Source: an uncultured Rhodobacterales bacterium
GTDB taxonomy: Bacteria > Pseudomonadota > Alphaproteobacteria > Rhodobacterales > Rhodobacteraceae
Direction of reading: 5' to 3'
Assembly: GCA_903845215.1 (NCBI GenBank)
Contig: CAIMWI010000049.1
Span: forward strand, 1 to 43,657
Length of the DNA: 43,657 bases
How positions within the stretch are numbered: position 1 is the stretch's first letter; each line of letters opens with the position of its first letter. The position numbers and the translations under genes were made by a program. Shown here one piece after another: positions 1 to 7,457 of the stretch. The notes below the pieces were generated by a model. The model was not told the origin of the DNA, searched no databases, and saw nothing but the letters and a program-made list of their open reading frames with translations.

Positions 1-26
1 ACAACGCCGGATTTGACGCGGGACAT
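1..26 (-). CDS. rplT: 50S ribosomal protein L20, N-terminal fragment
   Basis: Only the first eight codons and part of the ninth lie inside the window; the gene runs off the left edge. The visible start, MSRVKSGV, fits the highly conserved L20 N-terminus (usually MSRVKGGVT). A GGAG ribosome-binding site sits just upstream, and the gene follows rpmI by 12 bases in the standard rpmI-rplT order. L20 is a 23S rRNA-binding protein needed early in large-subunit assembly. The call rests on eight residues plus the neighbour, and both agree. Confidence 0.85.
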
Positions 27-38
27 ATCTGGCTCTCC

Positions 39-239
39 TTAGCGGTTGTACGGCATGTATTTTTTGACGATCTTTTCGTCCGACGCGTTGAGGATCATGG
101 TCCCCGACGTGGTACGAATGAATTTCGCCGTGCGCTTGATCATGCCGTGACGCTTGCCTGCGGGGCCTGCGATCACGTGGCCGTTGGCGGTGAAGCGAAA
201 GCGCTTCTTGGCCGCGGATTTGGTCTTCATCTTGGGCAT
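39..239 (-). CDS. rpmI: 50S ribosomal protein L35
   Basis: A 66-residue, lysine/arginine-rich protein that starts [14 protein letters not shown] and ends near [11 protein letters not shown], the typical beginning and length of bacterial L35. I chose the ATG at 239 because the family begins at MPKMKTKS and a GGAG motif lies about 7 bases upstream; a longer reading frame up to 278 adds 13 residues with no L35 similarity. L35 is a component of the large ribosomal subunit. It is cotranscribed with rplT, which starts 12 bases downstream. No infC is visible directly upstream. Confidence 0.95.
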   Translation of the reverse strand: MPKMKTKSAAKKRFRFTANGHVIAGPAGKRHGMIKRTAKFIRTTSGTMILNASDEKIVKKYMPYNR

Positions 240-397
240 TTCGATCTCCGTCGTTGCAGGCACGACTCGGCATGCCACGTGGGCCGGCCGTGCGGGTATT
301 CAGAGGCTGCCGTATAGGGGCAGGAAGGGTCAGGCGCAAGGACCTATGCGCGAGATTGTCATGGATCCGTCTTAAAGTCGGGGGACTGTCTTAAAGC

Positions 398-425
398 GTC
401 AGGCCAGCGTAAACGCCAGCCTGAC
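398..425 (-). terminator. Possible terminator downstream of pyk
   Basis: Seven-base arms GTCAGGC and GCCTGAC enclose an interior that pairs only partly (GCG/CGC). On the minus strand the hairpin lies 16 bases after the pyk stop and is followed by GCTTTAA, a weak T-tract. It could end pyk transcription before rpmI. The stem is imperfect, so this is tentative. Confidence 0.45.
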
Positions 426-440
426 TGCTAGTCTTGGCGA

Positions 441-1886
441 TCAGTCGGGATCGACAGCGGAAATCAACCGCTCGTCACAGGGGGCCACGCGCAGCACGTT
501 GGTGGTGCCTTTGACGTTAAACGGCACGCCAGCTGTCAGCACGATCATGTCTTCGATGCCAGCAAACCCGTCTTTGCGCGCAGCTTTCACGGCAGCGAGA
601 ACGGCGCCCTTCAGGCGTTCTTGCGGTTCGCAGATCACGCAATGCGTGCCCCATGTCAGCGCAAGGCGGCGTGCGGTCGACATCAGCGGGGTCAGTGCGA
701 TAATCGGCACCTTGGGGCGCTCGCGCGAGACCAAGCCTGCCGTGGTGCCGGTTTGGCTGAAAGAGCAGATGGCCTTGATATTCGTCGCCTCGGCAATCTC
801 GCGGGCGGCGGCGACGATGCCGTCTGCAATCGATTCGCGGCGAACCTGGCGGCTGGCTTCGATGACTTGGCGGTAGGTCGGGTCTTTTTCGACGGCGATG
901 GCAACGTTGTTCATCGTCGTCACGGCTTCGATCGGGTATTTTCCGGCAGCAGATTCAGCCGACAGCATGATGGCATCGGCCCCTTCGTAGATGGCGGTTG
1001 CCACGTCCGAGACTTCGGCACGGGTCGGCACTGGCGCTTCGATCATCGATTCAAGCATCTGGGTCGCAACGATCACGGGCTTGGCTGCGGCGCGTGCGCC
1101 GCGAATCAGGCGCTTTTGAATCGGTGGCACGGTGTAGACGGGCAGTTCCACGCCCAGATCACCGCGCGCCACCATAATCCCGTCCGAGACTTGCAAGATC
1201 GCGTCATAGGCTTTGACAGCAGCAGGCTTTTCGATCTTGGCCATCAGGGCCGCACGGCCACGCGCCAAGGTGCGCGCCTCGATCACGTCTTCGGGGCGTT
1301 GCACGAAAGACAGCGCCAGCCAATCCACGCCCAATTCGCAGGCGAATTCCAGATCGACGCGGTCTTTGTCCGACAGGGCGGCCACGGGCAGCACCACGTC
1401 GGGCACGTTCACGCCCTTGCGGTTGGATATCGTGCCACCCACAGTGACGGTGCAATTGGCGAAATCCTTGCCGCAGTCATCGACCACAACGCGGATTTTG
1501 CCATCATTGACCAGCAAGGATGCACCCGGTTCAAGGGCTGCGAAAATCTCTGGGTGGGGTAGTTGCACGCGGGTAACATCGCCCGGGGTGGCCGACAGAT
1601 CCATGCGGAACTTGGCACCCTCGACCAGCTCTTCGCTGCCGTTGGCAAAGGTGCCCACACGCAGCTTAGGCCCCTGAAGGTCGGCCAAAATGCCGATCGG
1701 GCGGCCCAGATCGGCTTCGACCTTGCGGATGATGGTGTGACGCGCGCGAATGTCGTCATGGGTGCCATGGCTCATATTCAAGCGGAACACATCGGCCCCT
1801 GCTTCAAACAAAGCACGAATGGTGGCGTAGTCGCTGGAGGCCGGGCCCAAAGTGGCCACGATTTTTACGTTCCGAAGGCGTCTCAT
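441..1886 (-). CDS. pyk: Pyruvate kinase
   Basis: Catalyses phosphoenolpyruvate + ADP to pyruvate + ATP, the last step of glycolysis, in the cytoplasm. The 481-residue length is normal for bacterial pyruvate kinase. Visible motifs are the N-terminal ATLGPAS (11-17), RLNMSHG (35-41), LADLQGPKLRVG (67-78), the active-site segment AKIEKP with Lys217 and the metal ligand Glu219, and ARGDLGVELP with Asp243. The C-terminal domain runs from about residue 350. The start at 1886 has an AAAGGA site 7 bases upstream and gives the usual RRxKIVATLGP beginning. It is probably monocistronic: it is divergent from the gene at 2127 and separated by about 200 bases from rpmI. There is no sign of a fused PEP-utilising domain at the C-terminus. 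Confidence 0.97.
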   Translation of the reverse strand: MRRLRNVKIVATLGPASSDYATIRALFEAGADVFRLNMSHGTHDDIRARHTIIRKVEADLGRPIGILADLQGPKLRVGTFANGSEELVEGAKFRMDLSATPGDVTRVQLPHPEIFAALEPGASLLVNDGKIRVVVDDCGKDFANCTVTVGGTISNRKGVNVPDVVLPVAALSDKDRVDLEFACELGVDWLALSFVQRPEDVIEARTLARGRAALMAKIEKPAAVKAYDAILQVSDGIMVARGDLGVELPVYTVPPIQKRLIRGARAAAKPVIVATQMLESMIEAPVPTRAEVSDVATAIYEGADAIMLSAESAAGKYPIEAVTTMNNVAIAVEKDPTYRQVIEASRQVRRESIADGIVAAAREIAEATNIKAICSFSQTGTTAGLVSRERPKVPIIALTPLMSTARRLALTWGTHCVICEPQERLKGAVLAAVKAARKDGFAGIEDMIVLTAGVPFNVKGTTNVLRVAPCDERLISAVDPD

Positions 1887-2126
1887 GCCTTAATCCTTTA
1901 TGCCGTGTTCAAAGGTTGCGGTGGGCCGAGGGCCTTATGGCCCAATTGCCCAAAAGGAGCAACTGGCCGCGTCAGGGATAAATCACGCCGCGTGACGATT
2001 GCGCGAAGGGAAGGTGACGCTTTGCCTCCTTTACGGGCTTTTGCACGCAATAGCGCAGATTTTGGGCGGGTGATGATTCCCTTTTGCTTGGCCTTTGGGT
2101 AAACCTAGCGCCCAAAGGAGCCCGCC

Positions 2127-2870
2127 ATGGTGCCGTTTCACATCTTAGGCCCAGACCGCCCCGGCCGCTGGCTGGTGACCTGCGATCATGCGTCTAACCG
2201 CGTTCCGGCAGAGGTGTGCGGCGGCGATCTGGGCGTATCGGCAGAGGATATGGCCCGTCACATCGCTTGGGATGTCGGCGCGCGCGGTCTGGCAGAGGCT
2301 TTGGGGGCTGCGTTAGACAGCCCGGTGATTTGCAGCGATTTCAGCCGTCTGGTGATTGATGCCAACCGCGGCGAAGAAGACCCTACCCTTGTGATGCAGC
2401 TGTACGACGGCACAATCATTCCGGGCAATGCAGGCGTGTCAACGGCCGAGGTCGCGCGGCGTCTGACCACCCTGCACCGCCCTTACCATGCAGCCCTCGC
2501 ACAATTGGCCGCACTGCGCGACGATAGGGTGATCGTGGCGATCCATTCCTTTACCCCCTGCCTGCGCGGCCGCGCCCCGCGCCCTTGGGCGGTGGGGGTG
2601 CTGTATTCGCACCTTGACCCGCGCTTATCGCGGGCGTTGATTGCGGGTCTGCGCCGCGACGGCGATTTATGTGTGGGCGATAACGAACCATATGACGGCC
2701 ACCTGCCCGGCGATTCGATTGATGTCCACGCGCTGCAAAAGGGGCGTCACAACACGCTGATTGAACTGCGCTCGGATCTGATTGGCGATAAGGTGGCGCA
2801 AGAAACTTGGGCGCGGCGGTTGGCGCCGGCCCTGATCCAAGCCTTGGAGGCTGTCGATGCACCTGGATGA
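2127..2870 (+). CDS. N-formylglutamate amidohydrolase family protein
   Basis: A 247-residue protein of the N-formylglutamate amidohydrolase family (PF05013). Characterised members hydrolyse N-formyl-L-glutamate to formate and glutamate in histidine degradation. Conserved segments visible are CDHASNRVP near residue 19, SDFSRLVIDANR near 72, AIHSFTP near 138, DNEPYDG near 188 and HNTLIELRSDL near 211; the His/Glu/Asp residues in these probably bind metal. An AAAGGAG site precedes the ATG. There are no hut genes nearby, so a role in histidine breakdown is not supported by context, and the true substrate may be another N-acyl amino acid. Its 3' end overlaps the next gene by 14 bases. Confidence 0.88.
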   Translation: MVPFHILGPDRPGRWLVTCDHASNRVPAEVCGGDLGVSAEDMARHIAWDVGARGLAEALGAALDSPVICSDFSRLVIDANRGEEDPTLVMQLYDGTIIPGNAGVSTAEVARRLTTLHRPYHAALAQLAALRDDRVIVAIHSFTPCLRGRAPRPWAVGVLYSHLDPRLSRALIAGLRRDGDLCVGDNEPYDGHLPGDSIDVHALQKGRHNTLIELRSDLIGDKVAQETWARRLAPALIQALEAVDAPG

Positions 2871-3189
2871 TGCGACCCGTGAAAAGCTTGAAGCTGCGGC
2901 GTTTCGTGCGCTGATGCACCATTTGTTGGAAAAGCGCCCCGACGTGCAAAACATCGACCTGATGAATTTGGCAGGCTTTTGCCGCAACTGCCTAAGCCGT
3001 TGGTACAACGAAGCCGCCACTGCTGAAGGCATCGCCATGACCAAGGACGAAGCGCGGGAAATCGTTTACGGTATGCCCTATGCCGATTGGGTGGCGCAAA
3101 ACCAAACTCCTGCGGATGCGGATAAGACGGCGGCCTTTGATGCGGCGTTTCGCGCCAATGTCGGGGGTGAGCCGCCCAAGCACGGCTAA
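2857..3189 (+). CDS. DUF1244 family protein
   Basis: A 110-residue cytoplasmic protein with the DUF1244 (PF06844) pattern: a helical N-terminal half, then DLMNLAGFCRNCLSRWY around residues 34-50 and a GMPYADWV segment near 73-80. The paired cysteines in FCRNCL are the family hallmark. Its biochemical function is unknown to me. It starts inside the preceding gene (14-base overlap) behind a TTGGAGG site, so the two are almost certainly translated from one mRNA. The last ~20 residues (after QNQTPAD) look like a variable tail. Confidence 0.88.
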   Translation: MHLDDATREKLEAAAFRALMHHLLEKRPDVQNIDLMNLAGFCRNCLSRWYNEAATAEGIAMTKDEAREIVYGMPYADWVAQNQTPADADKTAAFDAAFRANVGGEPPKHG

Positions 3190-3207
3190 GGTCTGCCGCC
3201 GGCGTGG

Positions 3208-3263
3208 TCGGGGGGGCCAGCCCCCCCGATCCCCCCTGCCGAAGGGTCCATTGGCCCCTTCGG
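3208..3263. repeat. GC-rich paired-hairpin intergenic element
   Basis: Two hairpins lie back to back. The first has perfect 9-base arms TCGGGGGGG (3208-3216) and CCCCCCCGA (3221-3229) around CCAG. The second has 8-base arms CCGAAGGG (3239-3246) and CCCTTCGG (3256-3263). A related arrangement occurs at 16014-16052. It lies between two convergent genes and may act as an mRNA 3' stabiliser or a bidirectional terminator. Confidence 0.7.
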
Positions 3264-3264
3264 A

Positions 3265-3282
3265 CCGCCCCGAGCGGTTTTT
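3265..3282 (+). terminator. Rho-independent terminator after the DUF1244 gene
   Basis: A short stem CCGC/GCGG with loop CCCGA is followed directly by TTTTT. It closes the 2127-3189 operon on the plus strand and sits just before the 3' end of the convergent dat gene. Confidence 0.6.
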
Positions 3283-3302
3283 CTGCCAGCGGGGCGGGGC
3301 GA

Positions 3303-4163
3303 TCAGATCGCGGTCTTTTGCATTTCGTCCAAGTAAATTTCGCGCAGCCGCAAGGCAAGCGGGCCGGGATTTCCCGTACCTACTGGGGTTTCGTCAATCT
3401 CGATCACCGGAGTCACGAAGGCGCTGGCCGAGGTGATAAAGGCTTCGTCCGCGCCTTGGGCTTCGGCGATGGTGAAGGGGCGTTCTTCGACCTCCATCTG
3501 CGCTTCGCGCGCAAATCGCAGCACGGCGGCACGGGTGATGCCATGCAAGATATCCTGCGACAAATGCCGCGTGATGATGCGGTTGCCCTTGACGATATAG
3601 GCGTTGTTCGATGTGCCTTCGGTCACCATCCCGTCTTCGACCATCCACGCGTCATCGACATGCGCCGCCTTGGCCACCATTTTGGCCATCGACGGGTACA
3701 GCAATTGCACCGTCTTGATATCGCGCCGCCCCCAACGGATGTCGGGAACCGAGATCACCTTCCAGCCTGCCTTGGCTGCAGGGCTTTGCGCCAGCCCGGG
3801 TTTGGATTGGGTAAAGATCACAACCGTCGGCGGCACCGCAGGGTTGGGATAGGCAAAGTCGCGGTCGCCCGGATTGCCGCGCGTGACTTGCAGATAGACC
3901 ATGCCGTCCACCACCGCGTTGAGTTCGACCGTTTGGCGAAACAGCGCCAGCCATTCGGCGTCGCTGTGGGGGTTGGTCATGTCCAGTTCGGCCAAAGACC
4001 GCGCAAGGCGCACACAATGGCCAGCAAAATCAATCAGCTTGCCGCCCAGAACAGAGGTTACTTCATAAACCCCGTCTGCCATCAAAAAGCCCCGGTCAAA
4101 CACCGACACCACGGCTTCGGCTTCCGGCACAAAATTCCCATTCACATAGACCAAACGGCTCAT
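3303..4163 (-). CDS. dat: D-amino-acid transaminase (class IV aminotransferase)
   Basis: A 286-residue PLP enzyme of the class IV fold, the usual length for D-alanine transaminase. The family start MSRLVYVNGNFVPE, the FDRGFLMADGVYEV segment (22-35), the PLP lysine Lys150 in RRDIKTVQLL, and Glu182 in VTEGTSNNAY match the D-amino-acid transaminase pattern better than branched-chain aminotransferases. Such enzymes interconvert D-alanine + 2-oxoglutarate with pyruvate + D-glutamate. The gene starts 3 bases after the dgcA stop, so both are on one transcript. That pairing fits handling of D-Glu/D-Ala from peptidoglycan or D-amino-acid use. Branched-chain or aminodeoxychorismate-lyase activity cannot be excluded by eye. 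Confidence 0.88.
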   Translation of the reverse strand: MSRLVYVNGNFVPEAEAVVSVFDRGFLMADGVYEVTSVLGGKLIDFAGHCVRLARSLAELDMTNPHSDAEWLALFRQTVELNAVVDGMVYLQVTRGNPGDRDFAYPNPAVPPTVVIFTQSKPGLAQSPAAKAGWKVISVPDIRWGRRDIKTVQLLYPSMAKMVAKAAHVDDAWMVEDGMVTEGTSNNAYIVKGNRIITRHLSQDILHGITRAAVLRFAREAQMEVEERPFTIAEAQGADEAFITSASAFVTPVIEIDETPVGTGNPGPLALRLREIYLDEMQKTAI

Positions 4164-4166
4164 ATT

Positions 4167-5129
4167 CTATCCCCAAAGGGCCCTTGCGGGCGGATGAACC
4201 CCTTGGGCGTCATAGTCCAAAGGCACCTCGCGGTCTTGAGACAGAAGCAGCGGGCCGTCAAGATCACAATACTGCGCCCCTTGTGCCAGCAAAACGGCCG
4301 GCGCCATGGCCAGCGAAGACCCGACCATACACCCTACCATGAGCCCAAAGCCCAGTCGCTGCGCCTCGGCCTTTGCCAAAAGCGCCTCGGTCAGCCCGCC
4401 CGTCTTATCAAGCTTCAGGTTGACCAGATCATACTTGCCCGCCAGCCCCGCCAGACTGGCCGCCCCGTGACAGGATTCGTCCGCCGCCACGGGCAGGGGG
4501 CGGGCGATTTCGGCCAGCATGTCGTCTGCGCCTGCGGGCAGCGGTTGTTCGACCATGGCCACGCCAAGGCGGATTAGATGGGGGGCAAGGGCGGTGTAGA
4601 CCTCGGGCGTCCAGCCCTCGTTCGCATCGACGATCAGGCGGGACTTGGGGGCCCCTTTGCGCACGGCTTCCAGCCTTGGCATATCGTCTGGCGTGCCGAG
4701 TTTCAGCTTTAACAGCGGGCGGTGGGCGTTTTGGGCGGCATGGGCGCGCATGGCGTCGGGGGTATCCAGCGACAGGGTATAGGCGATTTGCACCGGGCCG
4801 GGCTTGGCCATGCCCGCCAGTTGCCAAGCGCGTTGGCCAGAGGCTTTCGCCTCAAGATCCCACAGCGCGCAGTCCAGCGCATTGCGGGCCGCGCCTGCGG
4901 GCAGGGCCTCTTGCAGCGCGGGGCGGGTGATGTCGACGGGCAGGGCCAAGATCGCAGCGCTGACTGAAGACAGGTTTTCGCCGTAGCGGGCATAGGGCAC
5001 GCATTCGCCCCATCCGGTGACCCCGCCGCGCGTCACCCGCACGGTCAGCACCTGCGCTTGGGTCTTGCTGCCGCGCGAGATGGTGAAGGTGCGCGTTAAA
5101 GCGAAGGTGTCGGGCGTGACGGTGATCAT
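4167..5129 (-). CDS. dgcA: Dipeptide / N-acyl-amino-acid epimerase (DgcA, enolase superfamily)
   Basis: A 320-residue member of the muconate-lactonising subgroup of the enolase superfamily. The first catalytic lysine is in the KLK motif (141-143). The metal ligands are Asp168 (LIVDANEGW), Glu194 (MVEQPLP) and Asp217 (VAADES), and the NLKLDKTGG segment (237-245) carries the second catalytic lysine. This layout is that of L-Ala-D/L-Glu epimerases and of the N-acetyl-D-Glu racemase DgcA. The ATG at 5129 is chosen because homologous sequence begins at MITVTPDTF and GAAAGG lies upstream; the frame stays open to 5309, but the extra 60 residues look random. It is followed 3 bases later by dat and is divergent from mcl1. 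Which substrate it uses cannot be read from sequence alone. Confidence 0.85.
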   Translation of the reverse strand: MITVTPDTFALTRTFTISRGSKTQAQVLTVRVTRGGVTGWGECVPYARYGENLSSVSAAILALPVDITRPALQEALPAGAARNALDCALWDLEAKASGQRAWQLAGMAKPGPVQIAYTLSLDTPDAMRAHAAQNAHRPLLKLKLGTPDDMPRLEAVRKGAPKSRLIVDANEGWTPEVYTALAPHLIRLGVAMVEQPLPAGADDMLAEIARPLPVAADESCHGAASLAGLAGKYDLVNLKLDKTGGLTEALLAKAEAQRLGFGLMVGCMVGSSLAMAPAVLLAQGAQYCDLDGPLLLSQDREVPLDYDAQGVHPPARALWG

Positions 5130-5214
5130 CGGCGTGCCTTTCGAGGGACGCGCAATTTGCCCATTTTTGCGCGCGCAGCGCCACTCTTTTCTGATGCTGC
5201 GGCTGCGAAGACGC

Positions 5215-5243
5215 TTGCAGAGGCCTGCGCAATTATATATCAA
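5215..5243 (+). promoter_or_regulatory. Possible mcl1 promoter/operator in the dgcA-mcl1 divergent region
   Basis: The 152 bases between the two divergent starts contain an AT-rich patch (AATTATATATCA, 5231-5242) in otherwise GC-rich DNA. TTGCAG (5215-5220) and TATCAA (5238-5243) are spaced 17 bases apart like -35/-10 boxes. TTGCAG, four bases, then CTGCGCAA forms an imperfect dyad over the -35. This is pattern reading only. Confidence 0.3.
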
Positions 5244-5281
5244 CAAGCGACAAAAGTTTGAAACATCCTTGCGAGGCCCCC

Positions 5282-6241
5282 TTGTCATTTCGCCTGCAAC
5301 CTGCCCCACCCGCCCGCCCCAACCGCTGCCAGCTGTTCGGCCCCGGCTCTCGCCCGGCGTTATTTGCCAAAATGGCGGCGTCGGCGGCGGATGTGATCAA
5401 TCTTGATCTGGAGGATTCGGTGTCACCCGCCGACAAGCCGCAGGCGCGGGCCAATATCATTCAGGCGATTTCAGATGTGGATTGGGGCAAGAAAACCTTG
5501 TCGGTGCGCATCAACGCGCTGGACACGCCTTATTGGTACCGCGATGTGGTGGACCTGCTGGAACAGGCCGGCCCGCGACTGGATATGATTATGATCCCGA
5601 AAGTCGGCTGTGCGGAAGATCTTTACGCCGTCGATGCCCTTGTGACAGCTGTTGAACGCGCCGTGGGCCGCACCAAGCCCTTGGGGTTTGAGGTGATTAT
5701 CGAATCAGCCGCCGGAATCAGCCATGTCGAGGCCATCGCCGCAGCCTCGCCCCGCCTGACAGCGATGAGCTTGGGGGCCGCCGATTTCGCCGCCAGCATG
5801 GGCATGCAAACCACCGGCATCGGCGGCACGCAAGAGAATTATTACATGCTGCAAGCGGGGGCGCGCCATTGGGCCGACCCGTGGCATTGGGCGCAAACGG
5901 CCATCGTGGCGGCCTGTCGCACGCACGGCATTTTGCCCGTCGATGGGCCTTTTGGCGACTTTTCCGATGATGAAGGCTTTCGCGCCCAAGCCCGCCGCTC
6001 GGCCACCTTGGGCATGGTGGGCAAATGGGCGATCCATCCCAAGCAAGTCGCCTTGGCCAACGAAGTCTTTACCCCCTCCGCCGCAGCCGTCGCCGAAGCA
6101 CGCGAGATCCTCGCCGCGATGGAAGCCGCAAAGATGCGGGGCGAAGGGGCGGCTGTTTACAAGGGCCGCTTGGTCGATATAGCCTCGATCCGGCAAGCCG
6201 AAGTGATCGTGGCGCAGTCCGATCTGGTCGGTGCGGCTTAA
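5282..6241 (+). CDS. mcl1: L-malyl-CoA/beta-methylmalyl-CoA lyase
   Basis: A 319-residue HpcH/CitE-type lyase. It cleaves beta-methylmalyl-CoA to glyoxylate and propionyl-CoA, and makes malyl-CoA from glyoxylate and acetyl-CoA, in the ethylmalonyl-CoA route of acetyl-CoA assimilation. Starting at TTG 5282 gives MSFRLQPAPPARPNRC, the Rhodobacter Mcl1 N-terminus as I recall it. With this numbering the known catalytic residues fall exactly on Arg76, Glu141, Asp168 and Asp299, which supports the unusual TTG start. GAGG lies 5 bases upstream. An in-frame TTG at 5258 would add eight unconserved residues. The gene is divergent from dgcA, and accA follows about 180 bases downstream after a hairpin. 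The free malyl-CoA thioesterase Mcl2 is a shorter relative and fits less well. Confidence 0.95.
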   Translation: MSFRLQPAPPARPNRCQLFGPGSRPALFAKMAASAADVINLDLEDSVSPADKPQARANIIQAISDVDWGKKTLSVRINALDTPYWYRDVVDLLEQAGPRLDMIMIPKVGCAEDLYAVDALVTAVERAVGRTKPLGFEVIIESAAGISHVEAIAAASPRLTAMSLGAADFAASMGMQTTGIGGTQENYYMLQAGARHWADPWHWAQTAIVAACRTHGILPVDGPFGDFSDDEGFRAQARRSATLGMVGKWAIHPKQVALANEVFTPSAAAVAEAREILAAMEAAKMRGEGAAVYKGRLVDIASIRQAEVIVAQSDLVGAA

Positions 6242-6300
6242 GGCCAAAAGATACCCAGCTGCCGCGGGAGGGGAGGCCCAAGGCAGCACAAAGGGGAGGA

Positions 6301-6342
6301 CACGCGCCCTGCGCCCAAGTGGCTGCGGGGCGCGTGCATTTT
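6301..6342 (+). terminator. Terminator after mcl1
   Basis: Nine-base perfect arms CACGCGCCC (6301-6309) and GGGCGCGTG (6328-6336) are followed by CATTTTAT. It separates mcl1 from accA, suggesting that accA has its own promoter in 6343-6412. Confidence 0.65.
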
Positions 6343-6424
6343 ATGCCCGCCGCTTTGGTTGCATCTTGCCCCCCGTCCCGCCATATAGGGGCCAGCACAA
6401 TGGGCGACCGTCTTGGAGCGCGCG

Positions 6425-7384
6425 ATGAACTATCTGGAATTCGAAAAACCTCTCGCCGAGATTGAAGGCAAAGCCGAAGAACTGCGCGCCATCGGGCGGT
6501 CGAACCCTGCGATGGATGTGTCCAAAGAAGCCGAGGCGCTGGACCGCAAGGCGGACCAGATGCTCAAAGACCTGTATAAGGGCCTGAACCCGTGGCAGAA
6601 ATGCCAAGTGGCCCGCCACCCCGACCGCCCCCATTGCCGCGATTACATCGAGGCACTGTTCACCGAATTCACCCCCCTTGCCGGCGATCGCAACTTTGCC
6701 GATGACCATGCCATCATGGGCGGCCTTGCGCGGTTCAACGATCAACCGGTGCTGGTGATGGGCCAAGAAAAAGGTCATGACACCAAAACCCGCATCGAGC
6801 GCAACTTTGGCATGGCGCGCCCCGAAGGCTACCGCAAAGCGATCCGCCTGATGGATCTGGCCGACCGCTTTCGTCTGCCCGTCATCACCTTGGTCGACAC
6901 CCCCGGCGCCTATCCGGGCAAGGGCGCAGAAGAACGCGGTCAGGCCGAGGCCATTGCGCGCGCCACGGAAAAAAGCCTGCAAATCGGCGTGCCGCTGATT
7001 TCGGTGATCGTGGGCGAGGGCGGATCGGGCGGGGCTGTGGCGCTGGCCACCGCCAACCGCATCGCCATGCTGGAACATTCGATCTATTCGGTGATCAGCC
7101 CCGAAGGCTGCGCGTCGATCCTGTGGAAGGACGCCGAAAAGATGCGCGAAGCCGCCGAGGCCTTGCGCCTGACAGCCCAAGATCTGCAAAAGCTGGCGGT
7201 GATTGACCGTATCGTGACCGAACCTTTGGGCGGCGCGCAGCGCGGCCGCAAAGAGGCCATCGCCGCCGTGGGCAAGGCGCTTGAGGCGATGCTGAAAGAC
7301 CTGTCGGGCAAAAAGCCCGAGGCGCTGATCAGGGATAGGCGCGAAAAGTTCTTGGCGATGGGCACCAAGGGCTTAGCCGCCTGA
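6425..7384 (+). CDS. accA: Acetyl-CoA carboxylase, carboxyltransferase subunit alpha
   Basis: A 319-residue AccA. With AccD it transfers the carboxyl group from biotin on AccB to acetyl-CoA, giving malonyl-CoA for fatty-acid synthesis. The conserved start [14 protein letters not shown], the [23 protein letters not shown] block (about 119-141), [22 protein letters not shown] (about 160-181) and the oxyanion-hole region GEGGSGGA (about 199-206) are all present. The ATG at 6425 has TTGGAG upstream; an in-frame codon at 6413 adds only MERA and is less likely. It stands alone, with accB/accC/accD elsewhere. The 3' end runs into a large inverted repeat at 7399-7452. Confidence 0.97.
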   Translation: MNYLEFEKPLAEIEGKAEELRAIGRSNPAMDVSKEAEALDRKADQMLKDLYKGLNPWQKCQVARHPDRPHCRDYIEALFTEFTPLAGDRNFADDHAIMGGLARFNDQPVLVMGQEKGHDTKTRIERNFGMARPEGYRKAIRLMDLADRFRLPVITLVDTPGAYPGKGAEERGQAEAIARATEKSLQIGVPLISVIVGEGGSGGAVALATANRIAMLEHSIYSVISPEGCASILWKDAEKMREAAEALRLTAQDLQKLAVIDRIVTEPLGGAQRGRKEAIAAVGKALEAMLKDLSGKKPEALIRDRREKFLAMGTKGLAA

Positions 7385-7398
7385 TTTCGCCGATACTT

Positions 7399-7452
7399 GA
7401 TTTTTCGCAGAAAAATCGTGGCCCGCGCCAAACGATTTTTCTGCGAAAAATC
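7399..7452. terminator. Large perfect inverted repeat, likely bidirectional terminator
   Basis: The arm GATTTTTCGCAGAAAAATCG (7399-7418) and its exact reverse complement (7433-7452) flank a 14-base GC-rich spacer. Each arm is itself near-palindromic (ATTTTT/AAAAAT around CGCAG). It fills the gap between the convergent accA and PPOX genes. On either strand the transcript would form a long stem with T-runs, as expected for a two-way terminator. Confidence 0.75.
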
Positions 7453-7457
7453 GGCTG

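Noticed and set aside
621..1562. Long open frame antisense to pyk (313 codons)
   Set aside because: It mirrors pyruvate kinase on the other strand, is rich in His/Arg/Gly as expected of a GC-rich shadow, and resembles no protein family.
3204..4577. 457-codon open frame antisense to dat and dgcA
   Set aside because: It covers two clear genes on the other strand, begins in the GC-rich hairpins and has shadow-type composition.
7399..7452. Insertion-sequence terminal repeats
   Set aside because: The arms are separated by only 14 bases with no transposase; a terminator fits better.
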